From positions 888,001-952,000 of the forward strand of contig NC_056416.1 of assembly GCF_905147365.1 (NCBI RefSeq): a stretch of DNA of 64,000 nt, given 5' to 3'. Positions 20,999 to 32,082 of this stretch are shown piece after piece; position 1 is the first letter of the stretch; every line of letters begins with the position of its first letter. The DNA comes from Aricia agestis. Taxonomy: Eukaryota > Arthropoda > Insecta > Lepidoptera > Lycaenidae. The notes beneath the pieces were generated by a model. It ran no database searches. It was not told the origin of the DNA and saw only the letters and a program-made list of their open reading frames with translations. The translations under genes were made by a program, and so were the position numbers.

Positions 20999-21003
20999 GA
21001 GGG

Positions 21004-23264
21004 ATAGAGCTAAGAAGTCAAAATATAAGTGTAAACGAAAACTAAAATATTATATTTCAAAATCCATAATAATATTACGATAGCGAACGTGTGTTTGTCT
21101 ATCTGTCTGTCACCTCTTCAAGCTCAAACCGATCCGATTTTGTTCCTTAATATTATGGAGATACTTTGAATCCTGGAAACGAACATAGGATACTTTTCCC
21201 AAATCCCAAAAAATGAACGATTACCTCGCAATAAACGAATTTTGGCGCAACGGAGTTGCAGGCTGCAGGCATCAACTATAGTTCTAAAAGTATTTGTTTA
21301 CTAAACCCAAAAACATGATAGATTATAATAATTATAATAATTATAATAACATGAACATTGGATTGTACTTCTTTTACAACCGCCTCAACTGTGAGAATCA
21401 CTGACTCCGATATCACATTATATACAAGAATTGCTCGTTTAAAGATATAAGATTATTAGTTATCTATATTTTTGCAGAATATGTAACGTATAATTTATAT
21501 TATATAATTTATAAAATTTATATAATTTATAATAATTTATATTATATAATACTAATTATCATGTAATGTTTACGGTGTCGTTACAAATACGCAGCTGACA
21601 AATCTTCGTGCTTCCACTGCCATGCATGCAGTCTCAAAAACCCCACATGTCAATATTAACAAGTGACAAGTGTTTTGATGACGTGCAACAGGTAGTTAAC
21701 ATCTTAAACAAAGTTATCAGGGAACACTAGTCACTACCCCATGTTGGCAATCATCCTAATTCAGTAATCCTATTATTGGCTAATGCCAATGCTAATCTAA
21801 TGATTTTTGTTTTGAAGATTCTGTGACTGCCCAAAATTGTACTTTGAACGTGACAATAATTGGTTGTTCCACTTTATATTGTTTCTGTAGTCGATATATT
21901 ATAATTTATAAGTCACCTTAAACAAGCCTACATAACAAAATATATTACAATGTACACAATATATTAAATACAGAAAACCACCGAACCAGTCATCTTAGTT
22001 GTGGAGAATCATGCTAGTTCAGTATATATTGGCGAAAATCACAAACTAAATAAAAAAGATCCAAGAAATTAATCAACGCTCAAAGTAGCCCGTTCTCCCC
22101 TCAGTGCCCAGTCTCCCCAGTCCAGACGTCCAGAGCTGATCAAGACGTTATTAATTCCAGTCGCGTCCCGGATGATTGACGTCTGATACGTCACCCCCGA
22201 CACCCTCCGGCACCCCCCGGCTTCCCCCGACACACCCAACACCCCCACGATGCAAAACATCTCAATGTATTGATGAAAGACGTCGGCGGTATTCAGATAT
22301 CAGTTCATAATACGGACTAGTTTATTTAAATTAAATTATTTAGTTAAGAAAGATTACATTTTATGTTGAATTTGTCTTTTAAATTGTTTAAGCTAACTTT
22401 GAAAGTTTATAATCAAAACTATAAACTTCCTAGGTGGCTGAACTACTTCTTAAATTTTAATTCATCCCTAAAATGTATCTTAATGAGTTCATATCGAGAC
22501 GAGTCGCGAAGTTTTCAAGTTACTACTTACTACAGAAAATCAAACTTTAATGTGCCGCGCTACGCAGCCCTGCGAAGACCTAGAACTTAGAAGCTAAAAG
22601 TCCACCATTTTCAGAATATTTTAAACAGCACCGCTTCGGACTCTACATTTTTCATCAATTTTCCTAATCCTACTAGTCACATCACCATACTTATTTAAAA
22701 GGCGGAAGATTGTAAGTGCTTATACTAAAATACATAATAATAAAACTAAGTAATACTTACGCACAATACTTACTAAGTATTTTATGACGTCTTTACGAAA
22801 ACTGAATGGATTTTGATGCAGTTTCTGACACAGACGGAGCCGCGCGAAAAAGCTTATATTTAAGTAATTTATGCACAGTTGCATACTTAGTATTAACGTT
22901 TTAATCACCTAGGTCTTAGATATGTCGTAGATAACCTGGGACCTGTTTCTCCACTCTCGCTTGTCGCGAAGCGGGCGGGGGTGCTGTTGCGTCATATGCC
23001 GTTTCCTATTTTGCTTGGCACTTGGCAGTGTCTGGTGTCCACAGTGGTATGGTAGATTTGTATGACATATTATATGTGTTGATTTTAGTTGTGGTGTGAT
23101 AGATAATAATATTAGGTATTATGATAGTGTAGGTTAATTATATGTATTATGTACAACATCTGTATGATGAATGATAATAATTTTGTCACTTCACTTTCAT
23201 AATATAAACTTTTAAATTGTTATTCATTAATAAAAATGTTTATGTTGGTCCGTTTTATAATGAA
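21004..23264. other. Unique AT-rich DNA between retrotransposon and Helitrons
   Basis: At about 21060-21190 a fragment (GTGTGTTTGTCTATCTGTCTG, then CTCAAACCGATCCGA) resembles Helitron-like 5' sequence. AT-only low-complexity DNA lies at 21325-21350 and 21489-21552. A C-rich tract of ACCCCC and CCGGC words lies at 22190-22255. The short open frames here have no recognisable motifs. Confidence 0.5.
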
Positions 23265-23555
23265 CTAGCTGTTGCCCGCGACTTCGTCCGCGTGGACTTC
23301 AGTTTATAGCGCGCGATGTCAACAAAATTGGTGTCAAAAGCTTTTATAAAAAAACCCTGGTACCCCTTAAATCAATACAGCTGTGCAGTGTGCAAACAAT
23401 AAGTACTTCATTTTTGTATGTTAAACTTTATATATTATGTCAAATTTTAAAGCTTATTTAGCCCCCCAATTACACAACTTTACCCATAAACTATTTATCA
23501 TTGATAGGTTTAGCCCCAATTTCACCAACGTCTGTTAGTGTTAACAGCTTGTTAA

Positions 23556-24148
23556 AATATCCTGTCTTCTCTTTCATTCATATGAAAAACGAAACAGCTA
23601 ACGTGATACTAATTCGAGCATTAACTTTAACAGTCGTTGGTGAAATTTGGTCTTAAGGTTACGTCACTGCCTGCACAGATAAAGTACTGAGTTATTTAAT
23701 ATCGTAGAATAGATATAACAATCGAAAAAAATCGAGACTTAAATGTAAGAATGTAATATCCTGTCTTCTCTTTCATTCATATGAAAAACGAAACAGCTAA
23801 CGTGATACTAATTCGAGCATTAACTTTAACAGTCGTTGGTGAAATTTGGTCTTAAGGTTACGTCACTGCCTGCACAGATAAAGTACTGAGTTATTTAATA
23901 TCGTAGAATAGATATAACAATCGAAAAAAATCGAGACTTAAATGTAAGAATGTAATATCCTGTCTTCTCTTTCATTTATATGAAAAACGAAACAGCTAAC
24001 GTGATACTAATTCGAGCATTAACTTTAACAGTCGTTGGTGAAATTTGGTCTTAAGGTTACGTCACTGCCTGCACAGATAAAGTACTGAGTTATTTAATAT
24101 CGTAGAATAGATATAACAATCGAAAAAAATCGAGACTTAAATGTAAGA
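23556..24148 (+). repeat. Three tandem 199-bp repeat units
   Basis: Units start at 23556, 23755 and 23954 with AATATCCTGTCTTCTC and end in AAATGTAAG. They are nearly identical; one difference seen is CATTCATATG in units 1-2 versus CATTTATATG in unit 3. The single-copy version in element B lacks most of this sequence, so the array arose within element A recently. Confidence 0.92.
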
Positions 24149-24470
24149 TGATACCACCTCTTATAGAAAGACTTTTGAGCAAGCGTCAGCGCGATGTAGA
24201 AGACGCACGGCGCCATCTATTATGAATTTTTTGAACAAATTTACGACCCTTACAACCCTTTTTTCCAGTAAAAAAGTAGCCTATGTCCTTTCTCAGGCTT
24301 TAGACTATCAGTATACAAAATTTCATTACAATCGGTTCGGTAGTTTTGGCGTTTGGCGTGAAAGTGAGACTGACAGACAGACAGACAGACAGAGATACTT
24401 TCGCATTCATAATATTAGTACAGATGATGTGCACACTGCACAGCTGTTTTTGGGTATTTTGATTAATTAA

Positions 24471-24550
24471 GGGCCGTGCTACACCGGAATGGCAGCGGCG
24501 AGGCGAGCACTTTCAGCGCTGCCATTCCGGTGTAGCGCGCTGCGCGGCCC
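24471..24550. mobile_element. Small MITE nested in Helitron A
   Basis: An 80-bp inverted repeat starting GGGCCGTGCTACACCGG and ending with CCGGTGTAGCGCGC then TGCGCGGCCC, flanked by TAA on both sides (24468-24470 and 24551-24553). That is the PIF/Harbinger-type duplication. Element B keeps only the left end of it (about 25652-25667). Confidence 0.75.
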
Positions 24551-24666
24551 TAAGAGGGGTACCACTTACCAGGGTTTTAAAAAGTTTTTAAATTTGACAC
24601 AAATTTTGTTGACACCGCGCGCTATAAACTAAAGTCCACGCGGACGAAGTCGCGGGCAACAGCTAG

Positions 24667-24909
24667 TTATGAATAAAAACAATAATATATAATAAAGTAG
24701 GTATGATTAGTTCTGTTATAATAATGAAGTAAAAAATAAAGCGCCATCTGTTTTCATATATTAGAATTAAAATGTTGATTGCATTGATATATTTTCTGGA
24801 TGGAATATAGGCCAACACAACACACTCGAACTCCTTAGAAATGCAGTAGGAGTTCTATAAGATAAGATAGATTGATTATTATTATAGCAAGTGATAATAT
24901 TATTAAACA
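24667..24909. other. Spacer between the two composite Helitrons
   Basis: AT-rich DNA of about 240 bases. It contains an RTE/SINE-like word AAAGCGCCATCTGTTTTCAT near 24738 but no complete element. Confidence 0.4.
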
Positions 24910-25766
24910 CTAGCTGTTGCCCGCGACTTCGTCCGCGTGGACTTCAGTTTATAGCGCGCGATGTCAACAAAATTGGTGTCAAAAGCTTTTATAAAAAAAC
25001 CCTGGTACCCCTTAAATCAATACAGCTGTGCAGTGTGCACACAATAAGTATTTCATTTTTTTATATTAAACTTTATACTTTATGCCAAATTTTAAAGCTT
25101 ATTTAGCCCTCCAATTACACAACTTTACCCATAAACTATTTATCATTGATAGATTTAAGGTTACGTCACTGCAGATAAAGTACTGAGTTATTTAATACCG
25201 TAGAATAGATATAACAATCGAAAAAAATCGAAACTTAAAAAGATGATACCACGTCTTATAGAAAGACTTTTGAGCAAGCGTCAGCGCGATGTAGAAGACG
25301 CACGGCGCCATCTATTATGAATTGTTGGAACTAACTTAATTTGAACAAATTTACGCATTTTCACCCCCTTACAACCCCTTTTTCCAGTAAAAAAGTAGCC
25401 TATGTCCTTTCTCAGGCTTTAGACTATCTGTATACAAAATTTCATTACAATCGGTTCGGAAGTTTTGGCGTTTGGCGTGAAAGCGAGACTGACAGACAGA
25501 CAGACAGACAGAGATACTTTTGGCGTTTGGCGTGAAAGCGAGACTGACAGACAGACAGACAGACAGACAGACAGAGATACTTTCGCATTTATAATATTAG
25601 TATAGATTATGTGCACACTGCATAGCTGTTTTTGGGTATTTTGATTAATTAAGGGCCGCGCTACACCTACAGGGTATTAAAAAGTTTTTAAATTTGACAC
25701 AAATTTTGTTGACACCGCGCGCTATAAACTAAAGTCCACGCGAACGAAGTCGCGGGCAACAGCTAG
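24910..25766. mobile_element. Composite Helitron element B (palindromic ends)
   Basis: Same architecture as element A. The minus-strand Helitron runs 24910-25606, then the same bridge starting TTATGTGCACACTGCATAGC, then a plus-strand 3' end finishing CGCGGGCAACAGCTAG at 25766. It lacks the 199-bp array and most of the nested MITE. The (CAGA)n region is partly duplicated (a TTTTGGCGTTTGGCGTGAAA word repeats at about 25460 and 25519). Non-autonomous. Confidence 0.8.
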
Positions 25767-25802
25767 TATTATACATAAAATATGTTTAAGATTTTTGAAA
25801 TT

Positions 25803-25910
25803 TTATTTTAATACACATCCAAGACCCAGGAACATTGAAAACTTTTTGTTCCGCCTGCGGGACTCGAACCCAGGACCCCCGGGATGAGCGCTGGCCACGC
25901 GCAATGCGAA
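25803..25910 (-). mobile_element. tRNA-related SINE fragment
   Basis: On the minus strand it shows an A-box-like TGGCCAGCGCTC, a B-box GGTTCGAGTCC (about 25860-25870) and a downstream GCAGGCGGAACAAAAAG, ending toward GGATGTGTATTAAAATAAAA. The A-to-B spacing is shorter than in a functional tRNA and no acceptor stem pairs, so I call it a SINE relic rather than a tRNA gene. Confidence 0.5.
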
Positions 25911-25950
25911 TTCATTTTCATCGATATTTTCATGGAAATAAGATATTTTC

Positions 25951-26104
25951 CCACATCAAAATGTAGCCTATGTCCTTTCTCAGACTCTAGAATAACTGTA
26001 TACAAAATTTCATTGCAATCGGTTCAGTAGTTTTGGCGTGAAAGCAAGACAGACAGACAGACAGACAGACAGAGATACTTTCGCATTTATAATATTAGTA
26101 TGGA
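25951..26104 (-). mobile_element. Helitron-like 5' end fragment
   Basis: Contains, on the plus strand, AGCCTATGTCCTTTCTCAG, a TTCATTGCAATCGGTTCAGT word, a (CAGA)n tract and a terminal ATAATATTAGTATGGA, matching the 5' ends of elements A, B and the copy at 44723-45389. The 3' part with CTAG is missing; a different sequence with the tRNA-like fragment lies there. Confidence 0.7.
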
Positions 26105-27067
26105 TAAGCAAGAAGGAATATTTTGGTAGATTTTTCACACAATTATTAACACTTAATACGGTTCCCTTTTTTCTCCCATTAAATATAGCCTATATTCAGC
26201 AGAAATAGTGTGGATTAAAAAATATGCATTAATACTTCCATCGTGCATCGGCATCGTGGGTATCGCAGACACAATAGATCTTCAATTGTTATGCTGGCAG
26301 CCGGCTGCCGCTATTAGAGATTTATAGTTAAAGAAATTAATTAATTATAATAGCAATCAAAAATAATAGTCATTCAAAACTTATTTTAAAAAGTTCTAAA
26401 AATATTACTTTCGTAGTCATAACTTTTAAAGCTTTTTTGAAATTAGGATTATAATAATGAAGCACGATAGTCTATATCAAATCAATAAAGCAGCACCCGG
26501 CTGTCGCATAACTATTGAAAATCTATTGTGTCTGCGATTCCCACGATCGAGGTAATATTTACGTGGACTCTCCGGGCGAGTCTGTGGCACTGATAATTAA
26601 ATCTCTCCCCTACCGCACGCACACCCGCGCATCGCGCCTTGACGCCCAATTCGCAACGTGCAGCAGAAATCGTAATATTTTAATTTCGCCATAACATTAA
26701 AACCAAACGTCCAATTTTAATCATTCAAAGACCGAATATTATCTACATTAACTGTACTTAGTGATGAAATAATTTATTTTGATAAGGGTCAATAGCATGA
26801 TTTAAATAAACGCATTTAAATATAGTCCAAAAAAAATTCTAGATTTTTTAATAAAAAAATGGTTATTGTGCCTCACTCAACATAGATAGGTATAGTGTGT
26901 CGCGGACTTTTTTGTAGATATTTAAAAGATCTATAATTACTTAGAACATTTTATGCCTCTATCTTTTATAGTTTAGGCAGCGTACGCAAAATAAGTAACT
27001 TTTCTGGTTGATTTTTTAAACCTTGCGTCCGAAAATCCCAAATATCTTACGGAACCTTATATTTTTC
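26105..27067. other. Unique AT-rich DNA
   Basis: No gene supported. A short fragment at about 26175-26210 (TAGCCTATATTCAGCAGAAA) resembles the RTE-like relic at 27070-27230. Two related words, CAATAGATCTTCAATTGTTATG (about 26270) and TATTGAAAATCTATTGTG (about 26512), form an imperfect inverted pair around GGCTGCCG/CGGCTGTCG words, which suggests an old MITE. Confidence 0.4.
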
Positions 27068-27231
27068 CAAAATAAAAATTAGCCTATGTTCAGCAGAAAT
27101 AATGCAGGATTCCAATGGTAAAAGAATTTTTCAAATCGGTCCAGTAGTTTCGGAGCCTATTCGACTCAAACAAACAAACAAACAAAAAATCAAATCTTTC
27201 CTCTTTATAATAGTAGTGTAGATTTAGAATC
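27068..27231 (+). mobile_element. RTE-like LINE 3' relic
   Basis: Shows AGCCTATGTTCAGCAGAAAT, a CGGTCCAGTAGTTTCGGAGC word, an (AAAC)n tract and a TCTTTCCTCTTTATAATAGT terminus. This order is typical, from memory, of 3' tails of lepidopteran RTE-type elements. No reverse transcriptase sequence remains. Confidence 0.5.
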
Positions 27232-29130
27232 CCTAATAATTACTATAGCGGCTAAAATGAATTTAGATAAAAATTGATAAAGTACGAAGATACTTTGAGC
27301 CCCAAAAGGCCATCCCATTTTCACTGCAAATGTACGATTCTCGTGCTTAATTTTTTGCGTTGACGAAGATATCCTCCTAATTCTTCATATCCTCCTAATT
27401 TCCTTTCTTATAAAGGCAACATGTCGTACTAAAAACTTAAATTGCACTATCGATTTTGCCGTTACTAAGTCATATTCCTGCAAATAAGACATGTCAGGTT
27501 TCCGCGGTATGATGGAGTGGCCGTCAATGAGTGCAGTGTGATTGAGAGCGACTTGAGTGCGACTCAGATACACTGATAACGACAGACGTCGGCTTCACTT
27601 AATGCTCAGAACGGGTTATTACTTATTCATAAGAAAGTAAAAAAAAAAAAAAAACAGTTAAAAGCTTCAAATTTTAAACTGAAATTTTAATTAATTTAAC
27701 TTAACTAACAATAAAATATTAAAACGATAAAAATTAAACACGTATCTACCAAGAATAATCGTGGCTACACCTTCTAAATAGGCCTTTTATTACTTATTGC
27801 AAAATAAACCTCTACTAAATCATAGTTGCCTAGTAACCTTACCACATTTACTAAGTAACCAGTATAGTATAGAATAAACCTCCACATCAACTTTTATAAG
27901 ATTCTTAGTCAAAATTCTTATAAGATATGTCGTCTGTCCGTCACAGGAGCGGGCTAAGGGGGTACAGGGGGGTATAGGGGGGTAGTTGTAAACACAAACA
28001 CGGCAAAATCGATGACGGCCATTGTCCGACCCACGTCGAATGCGACCTGTCAACTTTGATTGAATCAACTTGTTATAGAGTTAAGAGTTTACAAGTTTTA
28101 GATATGGCACATAAACTTATTCTCCTTTATTAATAATATCTCGTGTGACATATATGACATTTAATTTTTCTTGCTCGTTGAAAGGACAGAGGTTTCAAAA
28201 ACGCTATACTAATTACTAACACCAGGCTTAGCATGGCCATAGTAGAAATGCAAAAAAAAAAAGAAATAGAAATACGTGTTAGGTGCAAAATGACAAACTT
28301 CTTAAATCCATCATTCACTTTGTCTATTTTTTCCATAGAAAATAATAAATATGAGTTATCCATCGTGGCAGCGTGTAGACATTGTCAATATTTTTAACTC
28401 AGTGTAAACTGAAACTCTACTAAACCTACAGTATTACCAAGCCGGCATAAAAATAAAGCATTCAAATGAAACCCAACAAACAACCACTTAACAAAAACAG
28501 GCACTTCTATCAGTGCGACGGGCTTGACGTGGGACAAAGACGTCCGTCTGCGGCCGACGTGTGACGTGTCCTCCGTCCCCCGCCGCCCCGCGGATAATGA
28601 TGTTGGCCGAGCGGTTCTGACGATGTTTGCCCAGCCCTGAGGCGCTTTTTTGGGAGGAATATTGAATATGGGATTGGCAATACATTTCAAAAAGAAGGTT
28701 TAAAACACAATTTTTGGGACAAGTTCATACCACAGAAATATTGGAATTCATTTTCAAACAATAATCTGAGGTGCCAGTAATATGATGATCGCCAATAGGT
28801 TTTCTTTATGTGATAAAAGTTAGGATTAGAAAAAATATAGAAAAAAATGGTAGAGCCAATGAATACCTTGACTCTTATTGATAAAAGATGATAAAAAAAG
28901 TATTTCAAGCAAATTTTGCCAGACATTTATAAAAAAGAAAATAACAGAAGCTTATTCTTAAGGTTACTCATCTTAATTGATAGAATATAGCAGCAGAAGA
29001 TCAATAAAGCTACGTCAATCACAAACACTAAACCTAGATTACAAACGATGAATATAAAAGGAATATCGCAAAAGACTTTCGAATAAATACTGAAACATTT
29101 TAGCGCAGTAAATTGTCTTCAAGAGCTGAC
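27232..29130. other. Unique non-coding DNA
   Basis: No gene supported. A tract at 27955-27990 has GGGGG runs with about 12-base spacing (GGGGGTACAGGGGGGTATAG). A GC-rich patch lies at about 28540-28620. The small open frames on the minus strand (28394-28690) overlap one another and have no motif. Confidence 0.45.
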
Positions 29131-29190
29131 CACCCCCCTAGGGGGGTCGAGCGGTGGGGCAGGGGGGCGTGGGGGGGTGGCTGCCCCCCG
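29131..29190 (+). other. G-rich tract with G-quadruplex potential
   Basis: Starts with the palindrome CCCCCCTAGGGGGG and continues with G4, G6 and G7 runs separated by 3-11 bases, then CCCCCC. It satisfies the usual G-quadruplex pattern on the plus strand and can also fold as a C/G hairpin. No gene is adjacent. Confidence 0.6.
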
Positions 29191-30082
29191 TTCGTCTTGC
29201 TTATGACTGACAGGCGGACAGCTTGAGTGATTGAGAGTGACTCAAGGTATAATGCGCTGAGGCGAGATAGAGGGTACGCGTATATAAAAGATCCTATGCG
29301 CGTATACGGGTAACGAAACTTGGATTTTAATTCTACGGTTTAAGGTTGGGTTTCGGTTGGTGTTGAAAGTGATGTGAGTTTAAAACTTTAAAATACCAGT
29401 ATGCAATGTTATTATGAATTAAAACAAGGTGCGCCAGTTCATAGCGAGCTCTCTTATAATTACAAAATATGTTGTATGCAGAAACTTGGATAAAGAAACC
29501 GATGATTATAGAAATTATATATATTTCTATCGTCTTAAGTTCTCAATGTCCCGATTTGCAAAATTTATGAACCATGAACTCTACTACTAACGAAAAAAAA
29601 TTACTGGTGAATTTTTAAAAGTGCGGTCGCTACATACACTGAAAATCGCCCTCTGTGACTGTTTCACATACAATATTGGTATCCTGCTCACATATCGTGC
29701 ATTTGAAAATGAGACAGTACATTCGTGGGCGAGCAAAATACACAGAGTTGGGTCAATGATGGTAGGTAGGTAGTTGACAAGTTACTGTTGACAGACATAC
29801 GGTGTTACGCAACGAACGATAAGTACCAGGAACACATAAACACAAGCATTGATTACCGTCCCTCCGTAAAACACGGCGACAAACCGTCCGTCTTCGCGAG
29901 ACACCAGGCGCACATACACATTAAAAGGTCGCGAATTATTCAACACTACCTGTTAGCATACATGTGCCTTAAGTCCTTGTAATAGAGTTGTAATTCGCTT
30001 GTATAGCGTTACACATACGTAGGTCATGATGGGACAATTTGATTTGGAATAAATCGCCAAGTCGAGAAAAAAGTGGTAGTTT
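29191..30082. other. Unique AT-rich DNA
   Basis: Nothing recognised beyond a GGTAGGTAGGTAG microsatellite at about 29760. Confidence 0.4.
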
Positions 30083-30470
30083 TAGAGTTCCGTACCCAAA
30101 GACATCGAAGTCTTAGTAATAGGCTCCCGTACCCTATCCGACTTCGATTATGTCCGTTCGTCTGTCCGTCTGTCTGTCCGTCTGTCTGTCTGTCCGTCTC
30201 CAGGCTGTATCTCAAGAATCGCTATAGCTAGAGTTCTGAAATTTTCACAGATTGTGTACTTATATCTATTGAAATTTTCACAAAGTCCTTAATTATGTAA
30301 TATAATATTTGTACTTTGATTAATAATTGATAATAAAATTAATATAAAATAAATATTTAAAGGGGGCTCCCATACAAAAAATACTATTTTTTACCTATTT
30401 TTGCTCTATTACGATTTACGGTACGGAACCCTTCGTGCGCGAGTCCGACTCGCACTTGGCCGATTTTTTG
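30083..30470 (-). mobile_element. Unclassified interspersed repeat, short copy
   Basis: On the minus strand it begins CGGCCAAGTGCGAGTCGGAC, continues to GAAGGGTTCCGTACC and ends in a (GACAGACGGACAG)-type tract and GGTACGGAACTCT. The same ends bound a longer plus-strand copy at 32876-33700. I know the words as frequent in lepidopteran DNA but cannot assign a class. No open frame of note. Confidence 0.65.
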
Positions 30471-30544
30471 CCTGGTAGTACATCACTTAGTACTTACGCA
30501 ATAATGGAAGCACTGATTGAGAATTTGCTACACCCTGTATAATA

Positions 30545-30750
30545 TCCATACTAATCCATACTAATATTATTAATGCGAAAGTGTGTCTGTCTGTCTGTCC
30601 GTCTATCTGTCTGTCTGTTACCTCTTCTATCGACTCGAAGTATCTCCATACCAAATTCCAGCGAAATCGGTTTAGCGATTTGGGCGTGAAGAAATGAAAA
30701 GAACAGACATTTTCGTATTTAAAGTATGTATTAGTGTATTAGTATATATT
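30545..30750 (+). mobile_element. Helitron-like 5' fragment
   Basis: Starts TCCATACTAATCCATACTAA (the first ten bases duplicated), then ATATTATTAATGCGAAAGTG, a (GTCT)n-like tract and AAATCGGTTTAGCGATTTGG. It resembles the 5' end of the Helitrons above but comes from a different subfamily. No CTAG end follows. Confidence 0.55.
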
Positions 30751-31025
30751 TTGTTTGCTGTCCGTAGTTCCGTACAACGTACATCCAATAAAGTCCATCA
30801 ATTAGTGGCGACTGGCGTCAGCTGTCAATCAGCTGATCAGCGGGTCGCGGGTCACGGCCGGTCAGTGACCCCGGCGACACCTCCCGAGTCCCGGTTATGC
30901 TAACAGTGAGGTGTTGTTGGTAGAGTGAGAAAATAGTAGAGAATAGCCAAGATTGTGTTGTGGTCGTGGAGAATATCTTGCTCTACATTTAGTTAACTAT
31001 TACAAACTATCCTACTCTACATTAA
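30751..31025. other. Unique non-coding DNA
   Basis: Contains a GC-rich patch at about 30800-30895. Nothing recognised. Confidence 0.4.
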
Positions 31026-31226
31026 GGGGCTGTTTCACCACTTCCTGATAAGTGCCGGTAGGGCTATCCACCGCTTAACTTGACAGATAGAGGGCCTGTT
31101 TCACCACTTTCTGTTAAGTGCCGGATAGGCTATCCACCGCTTAACTTGACAGATAGGGTATGGAGAATCTGTCAAATAAGTTACGGATAGCCTATCCGGC
31201 ACTTTATAGGAAGTGGTGAAACAGGT
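31026..31226. mobile_element. Harbinger-like MITE with duplicated left arm
   Basis: Same family as 5539-5670. The left arm (GGGGCTGTTTCACCACTTCC, then GCTATCCACCGCTTAACTTG) occurs at 31026-31091 and again at about 31092-31156. The single right arm ends GGAAGTGGTGAAACAGG. The left flank is TAA. The duplication is tandem and direct. Confidence 0.8.
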
Positions 31227-31952
31227 CGTCAGTAAATTAAAAATAGGACCTCCTTTTAGAACTCGATTAAAAATAATTATTACAGCTATTTCAGGTCTGA
31301 AACACAAACATCGTCAATTTTGTTAAAAGGTCGCAACAATTATGAGCTGCATGGTCCTGGAGTCTGGAGTCTGGATTGACGTACAGACAGACAAACAACA
31401 CTCTAGTATATATAATGTATGTTTCCAATTTGTTGTGTCATGTCACATGTATGACATGTTGGGATTGACAGGTTTTGTGCCCGGGTCAACTGTTTTATTC
31501 ATAGACATAATATAACAGTATATATTATGTCTATGGTTTTATTTATTGTAGAAATCTACAAAGAGATTCTAATATCTAATAGTTTTATTATGCAATAAGA
31601 ACTATTGAATTAAATTTAGAAATAGGCCAAGTACGAGTCGGACTTGCGCACATACATTAAACAATAAACATATTAGATATAAAATATTACATAATATTAT
31701 GTATAAGAAAAATAAAGATGTCATCTAAATACATCTCAAAAAGAAAATTTCATTGTGCAAGGTGTAATTTGCGAATGTACCAACACACACATTACACACA
31801 TATATTTATAACCTGGCAAAAACATAATTGCAGGAATTAGACATGATATGTTGAGGAAAATCGACAATAATTGATAATGGCTCGTCAACGCTATCTGCCA
31901 TCAATTATAACATAATCATCGGCTATCATCGCACATGTTGGTATGCTTGTAA
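31227..31952. other. Unique AT-rich DNA with one perfect hairpin
   Basis: An inverted repeat CATAGACATAATATA / TATATTATGTCTATG spans about 31501-31536 with a six-base loop. A fragment GGCCAAGTACGAGTCGGACT at about 31625 belongs to the unclassified repeat at 30083-30470. No gene recognised. Confidence 0.5.
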
Positions 31953-32082
31953 GGGAGATCGCAGACGACAGACTTTTTGTGCGATCGAGTCTGCGGCGCC
32001 CATACAGTCAACATGGCGCGGCGCGCGGCCATGTCGACTGTATGGGCGCACCGCACAAAAAGTCTGTCGTCTGCGATCTCCC
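31953..32082. mobile_element. Harbinger-like MITE with TAA duplication
   Basis: A 130-bp element with long inverted ends starting GGGAGATCGCAGACGACAGA and ending TCTGTCGTCTGCGATCTCCC. The next inner segment ACTTTTTGTGCG also pairs. TAA flanks both sides (31950-31952 and 32083-32085). The centre (ATACAGTCAACATGGC / GCCATGTCGACTGTAT) nearly completes the stem. Confidence 0.88.

Larger units (their letters stand above)
23265..24666. mobile_element. Composite Helitron element A (palindromic ends)
   Basis: The left half (23265-24424) is a LEP1-like Helitron on the minus strand: CTAG terminus at 23265-23268, body, (GTCT)n tract, and 5' TC end near 24424. After a short bridge, the right part is the 3' end of the same family on the plus strand, ending CGCGGGCAACAGCTAG at 24666. 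The whole unit therefore has long inverted termini (CTAGCTGTTGCCCGCG). A tandem triplication (23556-24148) and a MITE-like inverted repeat (24471-24550) lie inside it. No Rep/helicase gene is present, so it is non-autonomous. Confidence 0.8.

Noticed and set aside
23556..24148. CRISPR-like array
   Set aside because: Units are 199 bp and directly adjacent without unique spacers, inside a Helitron in a eukaryotic genome.
25855..25910. tRNA gene on the minus strand
   Set aside because: B-box is good but spacing to the A-box is too short and no acceptor or anticodon stem forms; better as SINE relic.
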